A stretch of 64,000 bases of DNA from contig OZ005660.1 in assembly GCA_963930645.1 (NCBI GenBank), positions 203,574,927 through 203,638,926 of the forward strand. The letters run 5' to 3'. The notes below the pieces were generated by a model. The model was given only the letters and a program-made list of their open reading frames with translations. It was not told the DNA's origin and ran no database searches. This DNA comes from Salticus scenicus (lineage: Eukaryota > Arthropoda > Arachnida > Araneae > Salticidae). Shown here piece by piece: positions 1 to 10,118 of this stretch. Positions within the stretch are counted from its first letter, which is position 1, and every line of letters starts with the position of its first letter. A program made the position numbers and the translations under genes.

Positions 1-1
1 T

Positions 2-1810
2 GATAATGTAGAGTGGCCCCATATTTACAAAGCGCTACAAGAACTTAACTGCCCGGGGAACCTGGCGGGAGTCATCCGTTCCTACCTCTCTAAAAGGAAA
101 ATCACCATCAACTGGGGCGAAGGAGCATCAGATCTTCCACAGACTAAAGGATGCCCACAGGGATCGTGCCTTGGCCCGATTCTCTGGAATCTAATAGCCA
201 ACGAAGCTCTTAAACGCATGAACTTAAAGGGCTTTACAACCTTCGCCTATGCGGATGACTTCACCCTGGTTCTCTCGGGCCGTATCAGGAAGGATCTGGA
301 GGACCAGGCCCAGGAAGCTCTCTCCCTCTTCAGCAAACTCCTTAAAGAGTTTGATCTTAATCTTTCACCCGCTAAAACGAAGGCCCTTACCCTGACCTTC
401 CCAAAGTTCTTAATAAAAACAGAAATCCCAATATGCGGATTGACGGCATCAGTGTTCAACATGTTGATCACATGAAGCTTCTGGGAATTACATTCGATAG
501 GCACCTCAACTGGCTGCCCCATGTCAAAGATCTTAAATTAAAAACATTAACTATTTATCATAATTCAACAAAAATGGTAGGGAAGAGGTGGGGCATCTCA
601 ACCTCTTTCCTTAAAACATGGTATTATACAATAATTGAAAAAATTCTAACTTATGGGGCGGGCATTTGGGGTGGACATTTAAGATCTGATGCCAGAGCTT
701 CGTTAAATTCAGCCCAACGCCCTTTCCTCTTGCAAATTGCAAGAGGTTATAAAACGATCTCCACTGATGCCCTCACCGTTATCACTGGGATCCCCCATGC
801 CCATCTGCAGGTCGCCCAAACATATACTAAAACAAAAATTTTACAACTAAAGGACCAAGAACTGACGAACATAGTTTTTCCTCAGATTCCTATCCAAACC
901 CTGACCTGCAGCTGGACTGTTCATCCAGGAGAGGATGTTGCTCCTCTTATCACAAATTGTGTAAAAAATAGCTTCTCTCCATCTGCCCCGGTGGCGCTCT
1001 ACACTGATGGCTCCAAGACAGACGCTGGAGTAGCTTCGGCTTTCTGTGTATTCGATCATGACCGCGAAGTTCATCGGTGGGCGGGCAGGCTCGAGGACTT
1101 TAACACAGTCTTCCAAGCGGAACTGTTTGCAATTAAGAAAGCCCTTGATTGGGCAGCTCTAAATTATAAACAAGAACAAATTAGCATTTATAGTGACTGT
1201 CTTTCGAGCCTCCTTGCTATTGCGCGCCACTGGAGTAGACATCCACAAATTCTGGAAATCAAGGAATCCCTAATGAACCCTAATCTTAAATGCACCCTGG
1301 CACACGTTTCTGCCCACAGGGAAGTGCTCGGAAATGAGCTTGCCAACTCCCTAGCCAGAGAAGCCACAGAATTCGCTCTTAAGGAACCTTCTCCCCCCCA
1401 CCCCTCCCTCCTATGTGAAATTAAAACTCAACCAAATCTTTAAATTAAAATGGCAAGACCTGTGGCACAACTCGGAGAAGGGTAGATACACCTTCGCCCT
1501 GGTCCCACGGGTCTCTGCTAATTCCTGGATTTTAACTCCCCCCATTACGGCTTTTTTAAGAGGCCACGGCCCTTTCCCTTCTTACCTCTTCAAGTTTCAT
1601 TGTCGGCGCTCTCCCCTGTGTCCCTGTGGTGAGGAGGGAACTCCTAATCACTATTATTACTCTTGTCCATTAACACAGCAACATCATCTCAGAAACCCTA
1701 CTCCAAGACCAGAAAACTGGCTTAATAATATTCTAACAAGGAAACCTTTAATTAATAAACTTAATAAATTTTTCAGTTTTTTAATGGAATACGTCAATAC
1801 AATAGATTAA
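2..1810 (+). pseudogene. LINE (I/R1-like group) ORF2 3' part: reverse transcriptase, RNase H, zinc knuckle; two frameshifts
   Basis: This is the C-terminal part of a non-LTR retrotransposon polyprotein that copies element RNA into DNA at the target site. The frame is open from the left edge of the window, so the endonuclease and the start lie outside. Visible in order: the RT segment QGSCLGP (about 160-180) and the catalytic AYADDF (about 245-262), the thumb region near 470-700, an RNase H domain starting at LYTDGSKTDAG (about 1000) with SDCLSSLLAIA and HVSAHREVLGNELAN, and a terminal CPCGEEGTPNHYYYSCPL zinc knuckle (about 1618-1670). Three frames are needed: 2-475, 433-1443 and 1415-1810. 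The shifts lie near 421-440 and 1420-1440, so it cannot make an intact protein. RNase H after RT points to the I/R1/LOA group rather than RTE or CR1. The exact clade is inferred. Confidence 0.9.
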
Positions 1811-2330
1811 ATTTAATGTAAACAATTTCCTTATTTGATTTTCTCCCTCGATTCCCTCCAATCTTAATTAGTATTAAGAAATTTTTGTTTGAAACCTGCA
1901 GTGGATTGCTGATAGTCATTTGGAATGATGATTCTGCAAATCTACATTCTGCACAGTTTCTCCAGTTCTTGCACAGTTCTTTCAGTGTAGTAATCAAGTG
2001 TGCAGCAAACCCCAGCAACATATGTATCTAATGAATTTATGAACATTATCAAGCTAACATGAACAATCTAAAAAATCCCAAGACCTGTGCTTCCAAGCCT
2101 AGTGCCATCTGTCGTGGGAGGCCATAACGGCCTGGCACTTTTTTCTACAACATTTTTCTAAAATCATCATCACCCAATGTCGCGTGACGGCCATTGGCCT
2201 GGCGATGATTATTAATGCTTCATGCCACCTGTCGCGTGGGGCAATTTTAGCTCCTGAATAATCGCCCACTGTCGGCTTAGACCGGATTAGGCCTGGCGAA
2301 CTTTGTATTTTTCTTTTTTTTTTTTTTCTT
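1811..2330 (+). repeat. Probable LINE 3' UTR with internal degenerate repeats and T-rich end
   Basis: No gene is seen here. About 2098-2310 holds three or four degenerate copies of a GC-richer unit of the form TGTCG(C)GTG...GGCC..GGCCTGGC, separated by AT-rich spacers, then a T-rich run near 2313-2328. Its position directly after the LINE stop suggests it is the element's 3' UTR. No target-site duplication was found, so the LINE boundary is uncertain. Confidence 0.4.
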
Positions 2331-2565
2331 TTGAGTTTTCAATGAACTGCGAGTAGTCCTCTTAGAAGCGCTCTACATCGCTCCAAGAGTGATGAGCGGA
2401 AGCTGCTCCCTGTTAAATAGCGAATGTTAAAAATTACTACAATTATCCAATTACGGATATATTTCTTCATTCCTAATAAATAAGAACTAAATACAGTGGA
2501 GCGCCGATTAACTGTAATGTCCAATTAACCGGATCGATCAAGGAGCATATTTTTTTTCCCCTCCC

Positions 2566-2599
<34 letters not shown>

Positions 2600-2724
2600 A
2601 CGAAAATCATTTTTTTATTTTTAGATTTTCTGAAGACGGTCGAAATCACTTCTTTTGTCCCCCGCCCCCTCCACTCGCTTTCTTCCGCCCAGTTTCAGTG
2701 AGGGGGAAGAGTGGAAAAGGCTGA

Positions 2725-3471
2725 ATGAAAGGATTAGGATTTTTCTTTTACCAAGAATTAGAGAAGGACTTGAAAGAGTGTTGCATGATGGTTGCAGATG
2801 CTTGGAATTTAGTAAAAGTTTCCCCATTGAAAAGATCATGGAACAAGATTTTAAATAGGACATCCATGCAAGAAAGCAATGAAGAAATTCTCAGTGAAAG
2901 CTGTACAGAAGACTTGGAACATTTTGAATTCAATGCAGAAGATTTCCAAGAGTAGATTGAAAGCAACAAGAACAATCCCGGTTACCAAATTTTAAACGAC
3001 GAAGAAATTATATTGACCATCCAGGATATGAATAGAGCAGTTTCATATGACGTCATAGTGACGTAGATGGAGGGCTATCAACTCCACGTGAAAATAAATA
3101 GACGCCATTTTTAGAACAGTAAGCAAACGGCAGTTGAAAACAGCTCACAGCACCATGGCAACCGCGCATAGCAACCAGTGATGGAGGGCACGCTGTCCAC
3201 GTTGCCATGCTGTTATCAGCTGTTTGCAACTGCCCTATAGTAAGTGTAGTGTGAAGACGACGAAATAGACGGAACTACAGAATCAAGAGGGCCAACACAC
3301 ACAGAAGCATTTAATGCACTTGAAATTGCGATAGAATGGCTACAACGGAAAGATTTTGCAGATCCCGTTAAATTGCTGCATTTAAAAAGATTAAGGGATA
3401 TGGCTGCTGAAAAACGAATGTCCTCTATGAAGCAGAAGACTCAAGTGTTTCTTTTTATCAGATCACAATAA
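2725..3471 (+). pseudogene. Tigger/jerky-type transposase remnant, C-terminal part
   Basis: Two pieces of a pogo/Tigger transposase tail can be read. The first (2725-2955) has the motif VADAWNLVKVSPLKRSWNKIL, which in the family is the helical ADAW...L..WxK region, followed by an acidic linker. It ends in a stop, after which the same frame runs on to about 3030. The second piece (about 3256-3471) has EAFNALEIAIEWLQ, then DPVKLLHLKRLRDMAAEKR, the usual end of Tigger/jerky proteins. A hairpin insertion at about 3030-3245 separates them. The DDE catalytic domain and the CENP-B-type DNA-binding domain are absent. This copy is dead. Confidence 0.65.
3030..3245. repeat. Hairpin insertion (short MITE) inside the Tigger remnant
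   Basis: Sequence unlike a transposase separates the two coding pieces. It contains an imperfect inverted repeat: GGCAGTTGAAAACAGCTC with a nearby CCATGGCAAC (about 3131-3166), matched in reverse at about 3200-3235 (GTTGCCATGCTG, CAGCTGTTTGCAACTGCC). GC content is higher than the surroundings. The precise ends and any TSD were not resolved. Confidence 0.4.
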
Positions 3472-4136
3472 ATTGTTCTTTAAATATGTAATACTATACT
3501 GTAATAGTATGTAATTTCTATGTGAGCTTTTATGTAAACATTTGTACCATTTTTATAGAAAATAAAATTTTAAAAAGTTAAAAAATTAACTTCTAAATCC
3601 CCCATTTGTAATATGCTAAATAGGCACTTCTACAACTGCCAGTCTTAAGCCTGGAAAAAGTGTGAAAGGAAGTTACCTAAAAAACATTGACTTGGCCGTT
3701 TTATAAGTTGTCCAATTATCCAGATTTTTCGTTAACCGTAAGCATTTTTATTTATTAACCCGTCTTGAGTACATCTTTAATTAGTTTGGGATTCCATTCA
3801 TTTCTAATTTATTACTTTAGTAAAATCTATAAAATTCTAAAATTTACCGGCCATTTGGGCCTAAAGTTTAATGATAAATCTGTGCTAATTAAAATTCTAA
3901 TAAATATGAGTTGTAGTCAAAATTCCTGTGTGTTATCATTTAATGAGTCTGATGTAAACTTATTTATGTTAGATAAACTATTTAGAAGATTAAACAATGC
4001 CAGTGCAAGTGTTAATTTGGTAAATCTAATAAAGATAAAATGTAAAAAGCCTGGGGTAATTTTTTAAATTACGGGGATCCCGACCGATCCGGATAATCGG
4101 CTCTCTACTGTGTAAAATATTATTGATTAATAATTC

Positions 4137-4140
4137 ACTT
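4137..4140. repeat. Target-site duplication ACTT, left copy (gypsy)
   Basis: ACTT directly precedes the 5' LTR and is repeated directly after the 3' LTR at 9158-9161. Confidence 0.85.
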
Positions 4141-4525
4141 TGCGGTGGTATCCCTTACCTAGAAAACAAAACTTTTCTTCATTTCACAAACTCTATGATT
4201 CAGCAGAACATTCTACTGCCTCGAACTCCCTGGCACTGCTAACTGTGTATTCACGGCAACCGACGCGGTTGCAGAACTGAAGTGAACTGACGAACTTGTT
4301 TTTTACCTAGATATTCATCCTCGATCTTGCTCACCGAGCATGCTGCTTGTTTTCTTTCTCCCGACTTTACGCGGGATGTAACTAATATTTTTACTTTATT
4401 GTTATCTTGTTTAAATTAAAGGTTTTTCGTTAGGAGATTGCCTTAGTTTACTTAACTCATGGTTGCACATAAATTCAGCAAAATATTTTAAGCAGGTAGC
4501 TTGGGTAGTATACAGGTTACCTGTA
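4141..4525 (+). repeat. 5' LTR of the gypsy element
   Basis: 385 bp, matching the 3' LTR in every stretch compared. It carries the promoter and the RNA start and polyadenylation signals of the element by family rule, although I could not place a TATA box with confidence. It begins TGCGGTGGTATCCC and ends GTTACCTGTA. Confidence 0.92.
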
Positions 4526-4545
4526 GTGGTGACCCTAAGTTTGGA
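4526..4545 (+). promoter_or_regulatory. Putative primer-binding site of the gypsy element
   Basis: GTGGTGACCCTAAGTTTGGA starts immediately after the 5' LTR, where gypsy elements anneal the 3' end of a tRNA to prime minus-strand DNA synthesis. TGGTGACC is the likely pairing core. Which tRNA is used was not determined. Confidence 0.5.
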
Positions 4546-4841
4546 ATCGCAGCCAGGCAATCCTCTTCAATCTCTTTCCATCGGCAAAAATATTCAGTGA
4601 TTCAGCATGAATTTAATCGACAATGATGTTTAAAAGCTCTTTCGTGCACTATTTCGTCATTTTTCAAGTGCTATGTTTTTATACACGTGTGTTTTCCCAT
4701 GTGTAACGGATTATGTGCTAAGTGGATTTACACCATCGGCATTCTCCGGAGGCAAGCAACAACGACGATTCCAGTTCATCTAAATAACAAGGTAGGACCT
4801 CATATTTTTGTTCAGTGTTAGTTATTTGAGCTTTAATAATC

Positions 4842-5597
4842 ATGCCAGACGGTCAGGCCGAAGTTAACAAAATTGGGATAAAATTACCGCCATTTTGGGA
4901 TAAACATCCCGTACTTTGGTTTGCAAGTATTGAAGCACAATTTGTTGTTTCGGGAATAACTCAAGACATTACTAAATACTATTGTGTAGTTTCCGCTCTA
5001 ACTTCCGATATCTTGAGTTACGCCAGCGATATCGTATTAACACCGCCCCAAACTGACAAATATGAAACTCTAAAGTCGCGTTTAATAGCAGAATTTTCCG
5101 ATTCTGATCAGAGGAGATTAAAAGCCGTTCTCTCTGAATTAACTTTAGGAGATGACAAACCTTCACATTTATTAAGGAAAATGAGAGAATTAGCAGGCAA
5201 AACAGTTGGGGAGGATTTTCTTAAGACACTCTGGCTACAGCGCCTACCTAATCAGGCTCAAGTTATCCTTTCAGTTTCCGAGGACAATTTGGACAAATTA
5301 TCATTAATGGCCGATAAAATTCATGAAACGGCAAGCTCTAGCATCGATGAAGTACGATGTAAAAATAAAAATGATGCATTTTCCGAGGTAAGCGAATTGC
5401 GCATGCAAATTGCTGAGCTTACTAAACAGGTCGAACGCCTTTCACGAGGTCGTGAACGTCAAAAGCGCGATTTTACCCCGCACAGGCCTCGTTCAAAAAC
5501 GCCAAAGAAACATGATCTATGTTGGTATCACTTCAAATTTGGGGAACAAGCAAAACGATGTAAATCTCCGTGTCATTTTAAAAAAACGGAAAACTAA
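4842..5597 (+). CDS. gag: Gypsy gag (capsid/nucleocapsid) protein
   Basis: This 251-residue protein forms the particle that packages the element RNA. The start ATG at 4842 follows a leader of about 320 nt and the body matches arthropod gypsy Gag: an N-terminal region with PPFW..HPVLWFASIEAQF, a helical capsid core through LWLQRLP, then a short coiled region and a basic stretch (SRGRERQKRDF...RPRSKTPKK). A zinc-knuckle-like CWYHFKFGEQAKRCKSPC sits near the C-terminus; its spacing differs from canonical CCHC. The frame ends just past a run of seven A (5580-5586). The pol frame begins in the -1 register and overlaps gag by 16 nt, which is how these elements usually make Gag-Pol by ribosomal frameshifting. 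Confidence 0.88.
   Translation: MPDGQAEVNKIGIKLPPFWDKHPVLWFASIEAQFVVSGITQDITKYYCVVSALTSDILSYASDIVLTPPQTDKYETLKSRLIAEFSDSDQRRLKAVLSELTLGDDKPSHLLRKMRELAGKTVGEDFLKTLWLQRLPNQAQVILSVSEDNLDKLSLMADKIHETASSSIDEVRCKNKNDAFSEVSELRMQIAELTKQVERLSRGRERQKRDFTPHRPRSKTPKKHDLCWYHFKFGEQAKRCKSPCHFKKTEN
5580..5586 (+). promoter_or_regulatory. Likely -1 ribosomal frameshift site between gag and pol
   Basis: Seven consecutive A lie in the 16-nt overlap of gag (stop at 5595-5597) and the -1 pol frame (open from 5582). A homopolymeric A run lets tRNA-Lys slip back by one base. The site is not a textbook X XXY YYZ heptamer in the gag frame, so efficiency cannot be judged. Confidence 0.5.
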
Positions 5598-6994
5598 TTG
5601 GGAAATCGCATACCCTGGCGCAATGTGATTTCAAGCCTAATAACAAAAGCCGCCTTTTTATATCCGACCCTGTTTCAAAATTAACTTACTTAGTGGATAG
5701 CGGTAGTGATGTCTGTGTTTTACCTCATCGAGGAAAAAGTTTTAAACAAAACAATAACATTAATTTGTATTCCGCATCCGGTTCAGCCATCAATACCTAT
5801 GGTGTTAAGGTGATTACTTTAAGTTTAAACTTAAGACGTAAATTTCAGTGGCCATTTGTTCTCGCTGACGTCAGTAAACCTATCATCGGTGCAGATTTTT
5901 TGCGACATTTTGGACTACTTATAGATCTTAAAAATGGACGTGTTAAAGATCCACTTACTAAACTGGCCGGCAATGGAAAAAAATCGATCGATAATACACC
6001 ACAGATATCGTTAATCGCAAACAATTCGGTTTACCGGGATCTTTTAAATAAATACAGTGATGTAGTGCGTCCTTATCCCAAAGTAAAAGAGATAAAGCAT
6101 AATACTGTACATCGAATTTTAACTCGCGGACAACCTGTTTTTGCTCGACCACGTAGGTTACACCCAGCAAAATTAGTGGCAGCTAAGCGTGAATTCGAGT
6201 ACATGGTAGAACATGGTATTTGTAGGCCAAGCACTTCAAACTGGCCTAGTCCATTACATCTGGTACCTAAAGATTCCGCAACGGGAAAAGATTTTCGACC
6301 TACGGGCGATTATAGAGCCCTTAATCGTATAACAATACCAGATAGATACCCTTTGCCTCATTTACAAGACTTTTCAAATCAACTACATGGGAAAGTCATT
6401 TTTTCTAAAATAGATCTTGTCAGGGCTTATCACCAAATCCCAGTTCACCCGGAAGACATACCAAAAACTGCCATCACAACTCCATTTGGCTTATTCGAAT
6501 TTGTATTCATGCCATTTGGATTATCCAATGCGGCCCAAACGTTCCAAAGATTCATTAACGAAGTTTTACAAGGTTTTGATTTTGTTTTTGATTATCTAGA
6601 CGATATCCTAATTGCGAGCAGCTCAGAGGAAGAGCATCGGAAACACCTCGAATGTGTCTTGAAACGACTCTCAGACTATGGCATACGTATTAATTTTAAA
6701 AAATGCGTCTTAGGGGTTCCAGAGCTATCGTTTTTAGGTTATTTGGTAAATAAACACGGGATTAGACCGCAGCCAGAACGCGTCGAACCAATATTGAAAT
6801 ATGAGTTACCAAAAACTGTAAAAGAACTCCAACGTTTTCTTGGGTTATTAAACTACTATCGTAGAAATGTCAAAAACGCCGCTCATATCCAGGCTCCTCT
6901 TAATGATATGCTAAAAGGCAAGAAAAATAAAAAGAATCAATCGAATGGTCTGAAGTGCAAAAGTCTGCATTTGAATCTTGCAAAAAACAGCTAG
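5582..6994 (+). CDS. pol: Gypsy pol, part 1: protease and reverse transcriptase
   Basis: This frame encodes the aspartic protease and the RT of the element. The protease active site LVDSGSDVCVLP lies at about 5690-5725 and the protease flap and end region near IIGADFL at about 5880. The RT domain begins near 6120 with RPRRLHPAKL, continues through WPSPLHLVPK, FRPTGDYRALN, FSKIDLVRAYHQIPV and MPFGLSNAAQTFQRF, and has the catalytic YLDDILIAS at about 6592-6618. The connection FLGLLNYYRR follows. It has no start codon of its own and is expected to be made by -1 frameshifting from gag. At about 6910-6950 the reading shifts by one base, so the last codons here (after about 6936) are out of register with the RNase H part. 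Confidence 0.92.
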   Translation, partial: KNGKLIGKSHTLAQCDFKPNNKSRLFISDPVSKLTYLVDSGSDVCVLPHRGKSFKQNNNINLYSASGSAINTYGVKVITLSLNLRRKFQWPFVLADVSKPIIGADFLRHFGLLIDLKNGRVKDPLTKLAGNGKKSIDNTPQISLIANNSVYRDLLNKYSDVVRPYPKVKEIKHNTVHRILTRGQPVFARPRRLHPAKLVAAKREFEYMVEHGICRPSTSNWPSPLHLVPKDSATGKDFRPTGDYRALNRITIPDRYPLPHLQDFSNQLHGKVIFSKIDLVRAYHQIPVHPEDIPKTAITTPFGLFEFVFMPFGLSNAAQTFQRFINEVLQGFDFVFDYLDDILIASSSEEEHRKHLECVLKRLSDYGIRINFKKCVLGVPELSFLGYLVNKHGIRPQPERVEPILKYELPKTVKELQRFLGLLNYYRRNVKNAAHIQAPLNDMLKGKKNKKNQSNGLKCKSLHLNLAKNS

Positions 6995-8742
6995 TTGAGG
7001 CTACTATATTGGCACATCCTGACCCTGAAGCCCATTTAACGCTTTTCACAGACGCGAGTGACACAGCGGTGGGCGCCTCACTCAATCAGTTTAAAAAACT
7101 TAACAGTGATCATAATGTTGAACCCTTAGCGTTTTTCTCTTCAAAACTATCCCCGACCCAACAAAAATGGTCTACTTTCGACCGTGAACTTTATGCGATT
7201 TATGCTGCCATTCGACATTTCAAACATATGCTTGAAGGTCGGCAATTCACAATATTTACGGACCATCGTCCACTAACATATGCCTTTTTACAGAAATCGG
7301 ATAAATGTTCACCCAGACAGCTACGCCACCTAGATTATATTGGCCAATTTAGTACAGACATTCAGTTTATTAAAGGTTCGAATAATATCCCGGCTGACAC
7401 GTTATCGCGAATCGAGGCTTTAGAGGTTCCGAGCGCATTAGATTATTCAGCCGTGGCACATGCTCAAAACACAGATGACGAGTTACATGATCTTATGAAC
7501 TCCGACACTGCTTTAAAATTTAAACCTATGGTAGTAGACGGAACTGAAGCTCCACTTTTTTGCGACATTTCAACGAGAAATATGCGGCCATACCTTCCAT
7601 TAGAATTTCGGAAAGCTGCTTTCAATACTCTCCACAATCTCGCTCATCCAGGTATAAGAGCTACGGTGAAACTCCTAACATCCCGTTTTGTTTGGCCTTC
7701 AATTAGAAAAGACGTCACAACTTGGACACGGGCATGTATACCATGTCAGAGGTCAAAAATTTATCGCCATACTAACAGTCCGGTGCAAAATATTCACGTT
7801 CCAGACAAACGGTTTGAGCACATCAACATTGATCTCGTAGGTCCTCTACCCCCTTCTCGCGGTTACACATATTGTCTAACAATGATCGATCGTTTCACGC
7901 GTTGGGTTGAAGCCTGTCCAATCTCTGATATTACAGCGGATACTGTGGCTAGAGTGTTTTATGAAAATTGGATTGCCCGTTTCGGCATTCCCAGAACCGT
8001 CATAACCGATCAGGGAAGGCAATTCGAATCTCATTTATTTACTTCGTTACTGAAATTGTTAGGAATTAAGCACATTCACACAACTGCATACCACCCAATT
8101 TCTAACGGTTTAATTGAAAACTGGCATCGTACTATGAAAGCATCCTTAAAGGCTCACTTAACTGATCACTGGACTGAAGTCCTACCCACAGTATTGCTGG
8201 GAATGCGGTCTGCATTCCGTGAGACCATACAAGCCACTACAGCCGAGTTGGTCTATGGTACAGCCCTCAAACTACCAGGAGAATTTTTCACACCTTCGCC
8301 GAAGGACTTCAACGCAGCTGAATTTGTCCAATCTCTCAAAGAGACTATGCACAGATTATCTCCAGCTCCAACTAGCAACCACGACACCAAAAGTCGTACC
8401 TTTGTTTCTATGGATCTTAAACGGTGCAAACAAGTTTTCGTGCGCCACGATGCAGTTCAACCTCCGTTGAAACCTCCATACGATGGCCCCTTCACAATCC
8501 TCGAACGGACTGACAAAGTCTACAAGCTGCAGATTGGAGACAAACCAAAATTCGTTTCCATCGACCGCCTTAAACCAGCATTCATCATGCCCGAATCCCA
8601 CCCAGATGATGCAACTGACAGCTGCACAAAAAGTTCCGACAGCAGCAAGCCTACAACTGAAACTACTATCGAACATTCGGAGGATGACGTGAAACATACT
8701 CGTTGTGGACGCAAAGTTCGTTTTCCTGCACGATTTAGATGA
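6955..8742 (+). CDS. pol: Gypsy pol, part 2: RNase H and integrase
   Basis: Continues pol in another frame. RNase H starts at LTLFTDASDTAVGASL (about 7038) with ELYAIYAAIRHF and TDHRPLTYA. The integrase HHCC zinc finger is visible (H..LAHPGI..., CIPCQRSK at about 7735-7760). The DDE core has IDLVGPLPPS (first Asp, about 7830), VITDQGRQFES (second Asp, about 8000) and GLIENWHRTMK (Glu, about 8110). The C-terminal region ends with CGRKVRFPARF before the stop at 8740-8742. GTG at 6955 is only the edge of the open frame, not a real start. The 3' LTR begins 30 bp after the stop. All catalytic residues I can see are intact. Confidence 0.92.
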   Translation: MQKSAFESCKKQLVEATILAHPDPEAHLTLFTDASDTAVGASLNQFKKLNSDHNVEPLAFFSSKLSPTQQKWSTFDRELYAIYAAIRHFKHMLEGRQFTIFTDHRPLTYAFLQKSDKCSPRQLRHLDYIGQFSTDIQFIKGSNNIPADTLSRIEALEVPSALDYSAVAHAQNTDDELHDLMNSDTALKFKPMVVDGTEAPLFCDISTRNMRPYLPLEFRKAAFNTLHNLAHPGIRATVKLLTSRFVWPSIRKDVTTWTRACIPCQRSKIYRHTNSPVQNIHVPDKRFEHINIDLVGPLPPSRGYTYCLTMIDRFTRWVEACPISDITADTVARVFYENWIARFGIPRTVITDQGRQFESHLFTSLLKLLGIKHIHTTAYHPISNGLIENWHRTMKASLKAHLTDHWTEVLPTVLLGMRSAFRETIQATTAELVYGTALKLPGEFFTPSPKDFNAAEFVQSLKETMHRLSPAPTSNHDTKSRTFVSMDLKRCKQVFVRHDAVQPPLKPPYDGPFTILERTDKVYKLQIGDKPKFVSIDRLKPAFIMPESHPDDATDSCTKSSDSSKPTTETTIEHSEDDVKHTRCGRKVRFPARFR

Positions 8743-8757
8743 CCAGGTAACGTTCCA

Positions 8758-8772
8758 CTAGGAGGGGGGTAC
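8758..8772 (+). promoter_or_regulatory. Polypurine tract of the gypsy element
   Basis: CTAGGAGGGGGGTAC lies immediately upstream of the 3' LTR, where plus-strand DNA synthesis is primed in LTR retrotransposons. Confidence 0.75.
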
Positions 8773-9157
8773 TGCGGTGGTATCCCTTACCTAGAAAACA
8801 AAACTTTTCTTCATTTCACAAACTCTATGATTCAGCAGAACATTCTACTGCCTCGAACTCCCTGGCACTGCTAACTGTGTATTCACGGCAACCGACGCGG
8901 TTGCAGAACTGAAGTGAACTGACGAACTTGTTTTTTACCTAGATATTCATCCTCGATCTTGCTCACCGAGCATGCTGCTTGTTTTCTTTCTCCCGACTTT
9001 ACGCGGGATGTAACTAATATTTTTACTTTATTGTTATCTTGTTTAAATTAAAGGTTTTTCGTTAGGAGATTGCCTTAGTTTACTTAACTCATGGTTGCAC
9101 ATAAATTCAGCAAAATATTTTAAGCAGGTAGCTTGGGTAGTATACAGGTTACCTGTA
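8773..9157 (+). repeat. 3' LTR of the gypsy element
   Basis: 385 bp, same start and end as the 5' LTR and no difference found by eye. It is followed by the TSD ACTT (9158-9161). Confidence 0.92.
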
Positions 9158-9161
9158 ACTT

Positions 9162-9590
9162 TCTACAATTTTCTAAAACTTAGGAAAATGCCTTCAAAAT
9201 AAAAAAAAGTTCCTGAAAATAGGGACATTTACATTTGGTCAGCTTGTTCTTAGGAAAAAAAGCTTATTTCACTTCCACATTATCGAACCCTTTTCGCAGA
9301 CTCCTCGAGAGAAGCACAGCCCTCCCAAGTACTGAACGCTATGAATTCTGTTTGACTTATAAGGAAAGGGCATGTTTACAAACAAACGCTCCGTCAATCA
9401 ATCTTTGCCACTCTCGAGCGGCAAAAGATCAATCTCTATTGGTGGAAATACGAATGTTTTGCCACTTTACCCATAATTTGAATGAGAGTGACGTCACGTG
9501 CCCTCTCCTTATAGAAAGCTGATCAAATGTCCCCATTCTCTGGGGAAAGCCTTTATTTTGAATCATTTTTAAGTTTAAAAAAGTTGTAGA
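9162..9590. other. Central part of the split inverted-repeat element; no gene
   Basis: This stretch resumes the element interrupted by the gypsy insertion. The arm GGGACATTTACATTTGGTCA (9220-9240) pairs with the reverse copy near 9515-9530. The core between has a GC-richer patch with CTCTCGAGCGGC and GTGACGTCACGTG (a palindromic CRE/E-box-like string at about 9490). No convincing coding region is seen. Confidence 0.35.
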
Positions 9591-10118
9591 AAGTAAATAA
9601 TTAATCAATAATATTTTATTTTTAGTCCTTATTTATTAGGAATGAAAAAATACATCCGTAATTGGATAATTGTAGCAATTTTTAACGTTTCTCTATTATA
9701 AAGGTACTCTGATTTGGTCAGCCTGCTTTTAATGATCTAATGGAAACCGAATTTAATAAACTAGACCATTGTGGGAAAATCCGAAAAATAAGTTTAATTA
9801 TTAAATAAAATCGTATATTTTAAGAAAAATTTCTTTCGGTTAATTGGTTGGTTGGGTTTTACGTCAAGCTAGTGCTGCGCAATGGGCAATTGGCGACGGT
9901 GTTTGACTCACCCCTGGAGGTTGTCCGGAGACATGGCATCACAATTTTGATCGTCCACGGAGGGATGGCTCTCTCGCTTTGGTGACCCCTAGAGGTATAA
10001 TTTTGATGGAAACATGGAGGACATTGCAGCCACGACAGATATTACGTGCACCAGCCACTATTAGTGTACACGACGGTCTTTGGCCGGCTCGAGTAGAGTA
10101 CCGAACCCGCAATCTTCC

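Larger units (their letters stand above)
2494..4110 (+). mobile_element. pogo/Tigger-like DNA transposon, degenerate
   Basis: The terminal inverted repeats are CAGTGGAGCGCCGATTA at the left and the complement of CAGTAGAGAGCCGATTATC at the right. A TA lies at 2492-2493 and another at 4113-4114, two bases beyond the right repeat. The copy holds remnants of a jerky/Tigger transposase, an A-run of about 30 at 2567-2598, and AT-rich filler from 3480 to 4070. The matching uninterrupted sequence near 9620-9640 confirms insertion at a TA. The length of about 1.6 kb is shorter than usual for autonomous Tiggers because the DNA-binding and catalytic parts are missing. Confidence 0.7.
4141..9157 (+). mobile_element. 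Ty3/gypsy LTR retrotransposon, nearly intact and young
   Basis: Two 385-bp LTRs that read the same wherever I compared them (4141-4525 and 8773-9157) bracket gag, protease-RT and RNase H-integrase frames. The 4-bp direct repeat ACTT at 4137-4140 and 9158-9161 is the target-site duplication, as expected for a gypsy integrase. LTRs start TGCGG and end CTGTA, so the usual terminal CA is replaced by TA. There is no envelope frame. LTR identity implies a recent insertion. The only obvious defect in the coding part is a 1-nt frameshift between RT and RNase H near 6910-6950, inside an A-rich tract where sequencing error is also possible. Confidence 0.93.
2405..9710. mobile_element. Long-inverted-repeat DNA element (MITE-like), split by Tigger and gypsy insertions
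   Basis: The sequence around 2425-2490, continuing at 4115-4140 and 9162-9230, reappears as its reverse complement at about 9510-9695. Shared marks include ATCCAATTACGGAT, TCCTAATAAATAA, AAATATTATTGATTAAT and GGGACATTT. With the two insertions removed, this is a small element of about 700 bp with inverted arms of roughly 200 bp. The right arm is uninterrupted and therefore serves as an empty site for the Tigger insertion (ACTAAAAATAAAATATT without an insert). The outer limits are approximate because the arms decay gradually near 2400 and 9710. The superfamily is not recognised. Confidence 0.6.

Noticed and set aside
4842..8742. Endogenous retrovirus with an envelope gene.
   Set aside because: No frame lies between integrase and the 3' LTR; only 30 bp separate the pol stop from the LTR.
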